A DNA stretch of 5,045 nucleotides, taken from contig JAFECY010000078.1 of assembly GCA_018241865.1 (NCBI GenBank), forward strand, positions 1 through 5,045. The letters are read 5' to 3'. A model generated the notes under the pieces. The model did not search any database and was not told the DNA's origin. It saw only the letters and a list, made by a program, of their open reading frames with translations. This DNA comes from Pseudomonadota bacterium (lineage in GTDB: Bacteria > Pseudomonadota > Gammaproteobacteria > Burkholderiales > Burkholderiaceae_D). The position numbers were made by a program, and so were the translations under genes. Shown piece by piece: positions 1-5,045 of the stretch. Every line of letters starts with the position of its first letter. The stretch's first letter is position 1.

Positions 1-262
1 CCACCGCCACGCCGACATCCGGCTTGGCTTTGTCGTCGCGCTCGACCAGTTCGATTTTGCGACCGCCGACACCACCAACGGCGTTGATTTCCTTGACCGC
101 AATACGCAGGGCGGCACGCACGCTCACGCCCATTTCGGCCGAACCGCCGTCATAAGTGCAATTCATGCCGATCTTGATCGGACCGCCGGTAAATGATTGC
201 GCGAAGGCGGTGGAAAGCGAGACGGCGACAATGCCAGCGGCCAGCAGGAAATTCTTGGTCAT
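1..262 (-). CDS. Branched-chain amino acid-type ABC transporter substrate-binding protein, N-terminal part (runs off window)
   Basis: The 87 visible codons encode the start of a periplasmic solute-binding protein of the LivK/LivJ type (Peripla_BP_6-like fold), which captures a small ligand, classically a branched-chain amino acid, and hands it to an inner-membrane ABC permease. Seen: a Sec signal peptide (Lys3, hydrophobic core at residues 5-19, likely cleavage after AFA at 21), then the family's first strand and helix: IKIGMN at 29-34, GGSAEMGVSVRAALRIAVKEIN at 39-60, the AVGGVGGRKIELVERDD turn-strand at 61-77 and AKPDVGV at 79-85. The ATG at 262 is supported by AAAGGGGC (267-274, read on the minus strand) about 5 bases upstream. 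Odd point: Cys35-Thr36 sits where relatives usually have a TGP-like loop. The ligand cannot be told; related proteins bind amides, urea or aromatic acids. The family call is firm and the substrate is unknown. The C-terminal majority (usually about 370-400 residues in total) is outside the window. Confidence 0.88.
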   Translation of the reverse strand, partial: MTKNFLLAAGIVAVSLSTAFAQSFTGGPIKIGMNCTYDGGSAEMGVSVRAALRIAVKEINAVGGVGGRKIELVERDDKAKPDVGVAV

Positions 263-266
263 GGGT

Positions 267-274
267 GCCCCTTT
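267..274 (-). promoter_or_regulatory. Ribosome binding site of the substrate-binding protein gene
   Basis: Read on the minus strand the bases are AAAGGGGC. The AGGGG core ends 5 bases before the ATG at 262, a normal Shine-Dalgarno distance, and supports that start. Confidence 0.6.
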
Positions 275-362
275 ATGATTGTGATGATGAACCGATGCAG
301 CCGCCGACGAAGCGGCAACGTCCGTGCAGTGTATTCCAATGAGGCAACCATATCTTGGTTTT

Positions 363-398
363 TCAAAACACGACGGCCATTTTTTATCAAAATACGAC
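363..398. repeat. Pair of 12-bp direct repeats upstream of the transporter gene (possible operator)
   Basis: TCAAAACACGAC at 363-374 and TCAAAATACGAC at 387-398 match at 11 of 12 positions and start 24 bp apart, a little over two helical turns. Both are preceded by a T-run. They lie about 100-135 bp upstream of the start codon at 262, where a regulator or RNA polymerase would bind. A role as an activator or repressor site is inference; no known consensus was recognised. Confidence 0.35.
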
Positions 399-436
399 AG
401 AGTATTGAACGATTTAACTTTGCTGCATAGCAGCGA

Positions 437-481
437 ATCAGTTCGACTCTTATCAGTTCGACTCTTATCAGTTCGACTCTT
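437..481. repeat. Three perfect tandem copies of a 15-bp unit spanning the carbonic anhydrase stop codon
   Basis: The unit ATCAGTTCGACTCTT occurs at 437-451, 452-466 and 467-481 with no mismatch. Copy 467-481 contains the last codons of the carbonic anhydrase gene (minus strand GAG TCG AAC TGA). The two other copies lie just past the stop. Because 15 is a multiple of three, each copy repeats the same in-frame TGA, and the junctions make TGA TAA double stops. This looks like a recent 3'-end duplication by slippage; perfect identity argues that it is young or conserved. Confidence 0.9.
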
Positions 482-1739
482 TAATCAATCGCCCCGAATC
501 GGCCTGAATCGGCCGTGCATTCATGGGATAGAGCCGCGAAAAAATGGCGATCTGTTGCGCCGACAAGCGTATCGGCTCTTTCATCACCAGCCACAATACG
601 CCTTCGCTGCAGGGCGGTGTGGTGAGCGAGCCCATGTAGGTGTAATAGTCGCGCCGTGCCGGCAGCAACTGGGATGGATCGAATTCGATGGTCGGCCGCA
701 CCGGCTCGTTTTTTTCCAGCGGCAGATTGTTCCACACGCTTTGCACCGCCGCGTTCGCCTCGCCTTCTTCGATCAACAAGGCCACCACCGCCAGCCGCCC
801 TTCCGCATCTTTGTGCACCAAATGCACCACCATAGCAAAACTCTTGCCGTTGATGCGCTCCTCGGAAGGCCGGTGAAAATGGAACTGCACCAACTCGTAA
901 GTCCGGCCAGTGATCGTGATGCGATTGCCGCCGGCAACACCGACCTGCACCGTGTGGCCGTTGTTCACCACGCTGAACGGCCCCGGTCGATAATCGAAAC
1001 GAATCGGCTCCAGATCGAGCCGCATGCCATCGCGGATATCAATCGGTGATTGGCGTGCGCCGGTGGCGCATTGGGCCCAGTCTGGATTCAGCTTGCCCCA
1101 TTGCGCGGGGCCGGCCTCGCCCTCGTAATCCCAGTGCGCGGCATGGGTCGCGACTCGCGCTGCCTCCTTGCTCGCGTCAGTTTGCGCCACCCGCGCCTTG
1201 CGTACGGTGGCGTGATTGTTGCGACCATTGCGCGCATTGCCACCATTGGCACTGCGTGTTTCCTGCGCCGCGCGCACCGCCTGTTTTTGCCGCACGGCCG
1301 TGACCCGTTCGGCAATCTTCGCGGCCAAATTCTGCATATTTTTCTCGTCTTCCGCATCGGAAACCGCTGGTTTTTTCGATGTGGTCTGCGTCTGCTTCGC
1401 TGTCTCTTTGATGGCGTCAACGACTTTGGCGGCCGCGTGCGGCGCCGATGCAGAGGCCGTAGCGCTGGCGGCAGCCGGGGTGGATGCGACCGCATCAGCG
1501 CTACCCGCAGCCGCAGCAGATGCAGATGCAGATGCCGAGGCGGAAGCGGCAACCGTCGAAGCCGCCGAAGCCGGTGTGACCGCCGCCGCTGCGCTGGCGG
1601 CAGGTGCAATTTTGCCCTTGGTCGCTGCCTCCATGTCGGCCGGCGACGGCAGCTTAATCAGCGGATCAGCGGCATGTGCTTGCAAGAACACAAACATACC
1701 CGCTAAGGCAAGGAATCGGATAGACATGACGTTATACAT
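468..1739 (-). CDS. Secreted alpha-class carbonic anhydrase with long Ala/Ser-rich N-terminal extension
   Basis: The enzyme interconverts CO2 and bicarbonate outside the cytoplasm, using one zinc ion. Residues 1-23 form a signal peptide (hydrophobic core FLALAGMFVFL, likely cut near AHA/A). Residues 44-100 are almost only Ala, Ser, Thr and Val; 105-165 are charged and helix-prone; 161-183 are rich in Asn, Gly and Arg. The catalytic domain starts near HWDYEGEAGPAQWG (202-215) and runs to the end. Zinc ligands are His287 and His289 (QFHFH) and His306 (VHLVH). NNGH at 259-262 supplies the proton-shuttle His262, and SLTTPPCSEG (371-380) supplies the Thr that orients zinc-bound water. Cys224 and Cys377 match the disulfide pair common in bacterial members. 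The catalytic part (about 220 residues) is normal in length; about 180 residues of linker between signal peptide and domain are extra. Val304 replaces the Glu seen next to the third zinc ligand in human CA II. Neither the ATG at 1739 nor the one at 1727 (residue 5) has a clear Shine-Dalgarno; the shorter form gives a more compact signal peptide, so the start is uncertain by 4 codons. Confidence 0.95.
   Translation of the reverse strand: MYNVMSIRFLALAGMFVFLQAHAADPLIKLPSPADMEAATKGKIAPAASAAAAVTPASAASTVAASASASASASAAAAGSADAVASTPAAASATASASAPHAAAKVVDAIKETAKQTQTTSKKPAVSDAEDEKNMQNLAAKIAERVTAVRQKQAVRAAQETRSANGGNARNGRNNHATVRKARVAQTDASKEAARVATHAAHWDYEGEAGPAQWGKLNPDWAQCATGARQSPIDIRDGMRLDLEPIRFDYRPGPFSVVNNGHTVQVGVAGGNRITITGRTYELVQFHFHRPSEERINGKSFAMVVHLVHKDAEGRLAVVALLIEEGEANAAVQSVWNNLPLEKNEPVRPTIEFDPSQLLPARRDYYTYMGSLTTPPCSEGVLWLVMKEPIRLSAQQIAIFSRLYPMNARPIQADSGRLIKESN
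1516..1535. repeat. Hexanucleotide microsatellite inside the carbonic anhydrase gene
   Basis: The unit GCAGAT is repeated three times (1516-1533) and followed by GC. On the coding strand it reads GCATCT, giving alternating Ala-Ser at about residues 68-75. Six-base steps keep the frame, so slippage would only lengthen or shorten the Ala-Ser linker. Confidence 0.8.
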
Positions 1740-1894
1740 TTGGTAGGGCTGTCTTTCGTATTACGGCTGCTAAGCATTGAACTTGAATGGCGCAATGTGT
1801 GCATAGCGAGATGGATCGCATTTGCTCGGCCAAGAACCCCGTCCGCTACGGTAGAATGCCTTCAACCCTAACCCCATCCATCCTTGCAGCCTCC
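1740..1894. other. Divergent intergenic region between the carbonic anhydrase gene and glnS
   Basis: The two genes are transcribed away from each other, so both promoters should lie in these 155 bp. A glnS -10-like element is listed separately. For the minus-strand gene I saw no convincing promoter: TATAAC (minus strand, 1730-1735) resembles a -10 but lies between the two candidate ATGs and would start the RNA too late. The rightward frame is open back to an ATG at 1787, but that stretch does not resemble the start of a GlnRS and overlaps the -10 candidate, so I treat it as non-coding. Confidence 0.55.
1852..1857 (+). promoter_or_regulatory. Candidate -10 element of glnS
   Basis: TAGAAT matches the sigma-70 -10 consensus at five of six positions and lies 37 bp before the ATG at 1895, predicting a leader of roughly 30 bases. 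No good -35 hexamer was found at 16-18 bp upstream. If real, it rules out the upstream ATG at 1787 as a start. Confidence 0.4.
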
Positions 1895-3628
<1,734 letters not shown>

Positions 3629-3644
3629 CCAATGATCAGCCGTA

Positions 3645-3673
3645 TCCACAACCCATATTCAAATGGCTACAAT
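3645..3673 (+). promoter_or_regulatory. Candidate sigma-70 promoter of the toxin-antitoxin operon
   Basis: TCCACA (3645-3650, 4/6 to the -35 consensus) and TACAAT (3668-3673, 5/6 to the -10 consensus) are separated by 17 bp, the optimal spacing. The start of transcription would fall near 3680, leaving about 26 bases that include the ribosome binding site. An imperfect dyad CCAT...ATGG (3653-3666) lies between the two elements and could be an autorepression operator, as is usual for such modules; that role is inference. Confidence 0.5.
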
Positions 3674-3690
3674 AAATCGAATTACTGAAC

Positions 3691-3698
3691 AAGGAGGT
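3691..3698 (+). promoter_or_regulatory. Strong ribosome binding site of the antitoxin gene
   Basis: AAGGAGGT is a near-perfect Shine-Dalgarno sequence with 7 bases to the ATG at 3706. It is much the strongest in the window and fits the need for antitoxin to be made in excess of toxin. Confidence 0.85.
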
Positions 3699-3705
3699 CG
3701 TCCAA

Positions 3706-3924
3706 ATGAGCGCCATACTTGACGAAATCAAGCAGCTAGACTTTGCCGAACGCATCCAGCTGGTTGAAGACTTGTGGGACAGCGTGGCGATGCAAGCAAC
3801 CGAATTGCCACTGACGGAAGCACAACGCGTGGAGCTGGATCGTCGACTCGCAATGCATCAAGCCAATCCCGGGCGCGGCGTCACCTTAAGCTGCATTGCA
3901 GAAAAACTAGGCATTGCCCTGTGA
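3706..3924 (+). CDS. Addiction-module antitoxin (TIGR02574 / Unstab_antitox type)
   Basis: This 72-residue protein is the likely labile antitoxin of a type II module: it should bind and neutralise the RelE/ParE toxin encoded immediately downstream. The family signature is the N-terminal helix with AERIQLVEDLWDSV at 14-27, followed by LPLTEAQRVELDRRLAMHQANPGRG at 34-58, a second helix and the usual NPG turn. The C-terminal end, VTLSCIAEKLGIAL, differs from the common pattern in which a Trp follows the NPG segment (family knowledge, recalled). The start at 3706 is fixed by AAGGAGGT 7 bases upstream. The stop at 3922-3924 overlaps the toxin start by 4 bp. Members of this family lack an obvious DNA-binding domain, so whether it represses the operon is unclear. 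Function rests on family pattern and neighbour and was not tested. Confidence 0.9.
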   Translation: MSAILDEIKQLDFAERIQLVEDLWDSVAMQATELPLTEAQRVELDRRLAMHQANPGRGVTLSCIAEKLGIAL

Positions 3925-4208
3925 GCTTCCGCGTAGAGTTCGCGCCGGCAGCCGAAGCAGAAATTATCGATGCTTTCAATTGGTACGAACAACAATCCTT
4001 CGGCTTGGGCGGCGAATTTCTCCGCGCCGTAAAACAAAGCGAAGCAGCGCTGTCGCGCAATCCACATCTGTACCAAATCCTTTACAAAGAAATTCGCCGC
4101 ACGTATTTGCGCCGATTTCCTTATGCGCTCCACTACCTTATCGAAGATGATTCCGTGCTCGTTCTGGCTTGTTTTCATTTTCGACGCGATCCGAAAAAAT
4201 GGTCGTGA
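3921..4208 (+). CDS. RelE/ParE-family toxin of a type II toxin-antitoxin module
   Basis: A 95-residue protein of the ParE_toxin superfamily; members either cleave ribosome-bound mRNA (RelE-like) or poison DNA gyrase (ParE-like), and sequence alone does not settle which. Seen: FRVEFAPAAEAEIIDAFNWYEQQ at 3-25 (first strand and long helix), LGGEFLRAVKQSEAALSRNP at 29-48 (second helix), then IRRTYLRRFPYALHYLIEDD at 58-77 and VLACFHFRRDPKKW at 81-94, the characteristic strands ending in H.RRDP..W. I take GTG at 3921 as the start: it lies in GTGA, overlapping the antitoxin stop, and gives the usual family length. The same frame is open further upstream to an ATG at 3774, but that part lies inside the antitoxin gene and is unrelated. 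The 4-bp overlap implies translational coupling, with the antitoxin made first. No broken or missing core segment was seen, so the toxin may be active. Confidence 0.9.
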   Translation: MSFRVEFAPAAEAEIIDAFNWYEQQSFGLGGEFLRAVKQSEAALSRNPHLYQILYKEIRRTYLRRFPYALHYLIEDDSVLVLACFHFRRDPKKWS

Positions 4209-4295
4209 TTGAATTGGGCGAAATGCAGGAATGTTCGAACTGACCTCGAACTCCACTTTGTAAAATCGCGTATATATTGTCGTAAAAATGAGGCA
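4209..4295. other. Intergenic region before the GAF-domain gene, with repeated TCGAACT
   Basis: These 87 bp hold a perfect palindrome GTTCGAAC (4233-4240) and a direct repeat of TCGAACT at 4235-4241 and 4246-4252, an 11-bp step of about one helical turn. TATATATT (4271-4278) is a possible -10, but no good -35 was found, and the start of transcription would then lie only about 10 bases before the ATG. No terminator hairpin after the toxin gene is evident, so read-through from the toxin-antitoxin operon is possible. Confidence 0.4.
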
Positions 4296-5045
4296 ATGAA
4301 TTTGATACCGACGGAGCAAATCACCGAAATGCTGGTGGCAATCGCTCGGACTCGCAGCTTATCCGAGATTCTCGATCACCTTGCACGCGCGCTTGATGCC
4401 GTATCCGGCGTCGATGGATACTGGATCAATCTCTTAGATGCGTCCGGCGAGAATTTGCGCTGCATGAAAGTCCGTCTCATGCCGGAATTCCATGAGCTGG
4501 AAAAAAGTTATACCGGTCAGTCCGTCAAGCTGTCCGATTCTCAGTTCATTTCCCGCACGCTTTCCTCGCGTACGCTTCAGCGTCTGACGCTCGACAATGC
4601 CAACGAGAGCGAACAGCACGTCTTGCACTACTGCAAAGCGCAGTCGTTGCTCGGCTTACCGATCCACGATCCAGATATGCCGGAAGAAGCGCCGATCGGC
4701 GTATTGGTTTTAATGGAAAAAATCGGCGGTCGAATCGACGCTGCGCCGCCAGTCGTGCAACGTCTCATGGATGTGTATTACCCCGGCCTGACCAACTGGC
4801 TCAAACTGCATCATTTAGTGGAATTGCACCGCGAAGCACACTCCGAAGTCACTGCCAATCGCCGTTGGCTCAATTTTATTCAAGAGCTGAGTGACCTGAC
4901 TTCTGTCGATAAAATTTATCAACTGTTCAGCGCTGAGCTATTCCATCAGCTAAAGTTTGAAATCGCGGTATTTGTCACGATGCAAGACCAGCGGTTTACG
5001 CTGGACAAAATCGTCGGCGCAACGCCAGAAATGCAAAAAATCGCC
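4296..5045 (+). CDS. GAF-domain sensory/signalling protein, N-terminal part (runs off window)
   Basis: An uninterrupted reading frame of 250 codons reaches the window end without a stop. Residues about 10-145 resemble a GAF domain: helices TEQITEMLVAIARTRSLSEI and LDHLARALDAVSGVD, strand GYWINLLDASGENLRCMKV (41-59), an ISRTLSSRTLQRLTLDNA segment (85-102), and strands SLLGLPIHD (117-125) and APIGVLVLMEK (132-142). A helical linker (160-195) leads into a second similar unit, WLNFIQELSDLTSVDKIYQLF (191-211) then FEIAVFVTMQDQRFTLDKIVG (221-241), probably a second GAF domain. There is no signal peptide or membrane helix, so it is likely cytoplasmic. The ligand and output domain (for example GGDEF, kinase or phosphatase) are not visible. 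Start choice: ATG at 4296 has GAGG only 2 bases upstream, while TTG at 4302 has the same GAGG at 8 bases, so TTG is a real alternative. Codons are more mixed (TTA, AGT, ATT) than in glnS. The domain call is by pattern, with moderate certainty. Confidence 0.75.
   Translation, partial: MNLIPTEQITEMLVAIARTRSLSEILDHLARALDAVSGVDGYWINLLDASGENLRCMKVRLMPEFHELEKSYTGQSVKLSDSQFISRTLSSRTLQRLTLDNANESEQHVLHYCKAQSLLGLPIHDPDMPEEAPIGVLVLMEKIGGRIDAAPPVVQRLMDVYYPGLTNWLKLHHLVELHREAHSEVTANRRWLNFIQELSDLTSVDKIYQLFSAELFHQLKFEIAVFVTMQDQRFTLDKIVGATPEMQKIA

Larger units (their letters stand above)
263..467. other. Intergenic region upstream of the substrate-binding protein gene, with repeat elements
   Basis: This 205-bp gap separates the carbonic anhydrase stop from the start of the downstream transporter gene, both read leftwards. 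It is AT-richer at 340-420 than its surroundings, as expected for a promoter. I could not identify a convincing -35/-10 pair for the minus-strand gene: TTGATA (385-390) and TTGAAA (361-366) are -35-like on the minus strand but lack a good -10 at 16-18 bp. The gap also holds a perfect AACCA/TGGTT inverted repeat (346-360, 5-bp spacer), an AATAC/GTATT inverted repeat (391-406), the direct repeat pair listed separately and a small GCTGC/GCAGC hairpin (422-434). No protein-coding gene is credible here. Confidence 0.5.

Noticed and set aside
197..430. Small plus-strand frame over the transporter gene start and intergenic region
   Set aside because: It overlaps the supported minus-strand gene and its control region, and its Arg-rich composition matches no family.
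419..437. GCTGC-ATA-GCAGC hairpin after the carbonic anhydrase gene as an intrinsic terminator
   Set aside because: The stem is only 5 strong pairs plus weak extensions, and on the minus strand it is followed by AAAGTTAAATC rather than a T-run.
1050..1746. Open frames on the plus strand opposite the carbonic anhydrase gene
   Set aside because: They are Arg- or Ala-rich complements of the Ala/Ser-coding region, with no family pattern or ribosome binding site.
1787..1894. 36-codon N-terminal extension of glutaminyl-tRNA synthetase from the ATG at 1787
   Set aside because: The residues do not resemble GlnRS, no ribosome binding site is present, and a probable -10 (1852-1857) lies inside.
3774..3920. 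Longer toxin start at the ATG at 3774
   Set aside because: The extra 49 codons are the antitoxin gene in another frame; the GTG at 3921 gives the normal family length and a typical stop-start overlap.
3858..4319. 153-codon open frame antisense to the toxin gene
   Set aside because: It is fully opposite a well-supported toxin gene, with no recognisable motif.
4434..4628. 64-codon minus-strand frame inside the GAF-domain gene
   Set aside because: It is opposite a long plus-strand frame with clear domain character and has no features of its own.

Overview
This 5-kb window looks like chromosomal DNA of a betaproteobacterium, probably an Oxalobacteraceae-type Burkholderiales (inference from the GC-rich, C-ending codons of glnS, the overall style of the proteins and the weak Shine-Dalgarno sequences). 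It is mostly ordinary housekeeping and accessory sequence. I did not find a clearly undescribed system, but several local oddities are worth recording.

Layout. (1) Positions 1-262, minus strand: the first 87 codons of a secreted substrate-binding protein of the branched-chain amino acid ABC-transporter type, cut by the window edge. (2) Positions 263-467: a 205-bp intergenic stretch with an 11/12-matching pair of 12-bp direct repeats, a short inverted repeat and, at its far end, a perfect triple 15-bp tandem repeat that copies the last codons and stop of the next gene. (3) Positions 468-1739, minus strand: a secreted alpha-class carbonic anhydrase with complete zinc ligands and an unusually long Ala/Ser-rich N-terminal extension. 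(4) Positions 1740-1894: a divergent intergenic region. (5) Positions 1895-3628, plus strand: glnS, a full-length glutaminyl-tRNA synthetase. (6) Positions 3706-4208, plus strand: a two-gene type II toxin-antitoxin module (addiction-module antitoxin followed by a RelE/ParE toxin), translationally coupled by a 4-bp GTGA overlap and preceded by its own promoter and a strong ribosome binding site. (7) From 4296 to the window end, plus strand: the first 250 codons of a GAF-domain sensory protein whose output domain lies outside the window.

The genes do not form one pathway. The transporter gene and the carbonic anhydrase gene both read leftwards; glnS, the toxin-antitoxin pair and the sensor gene read rightwards, so positions 1740-1894 must hold divergent promoters. 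Only the toxin and antitoxin form an evident functional unit. All intergenic gaps are shorter than 300 bp, and no tRNA, rRNA, CRISPR array, insertion sequence or convincing intrinsic terminator was seen.
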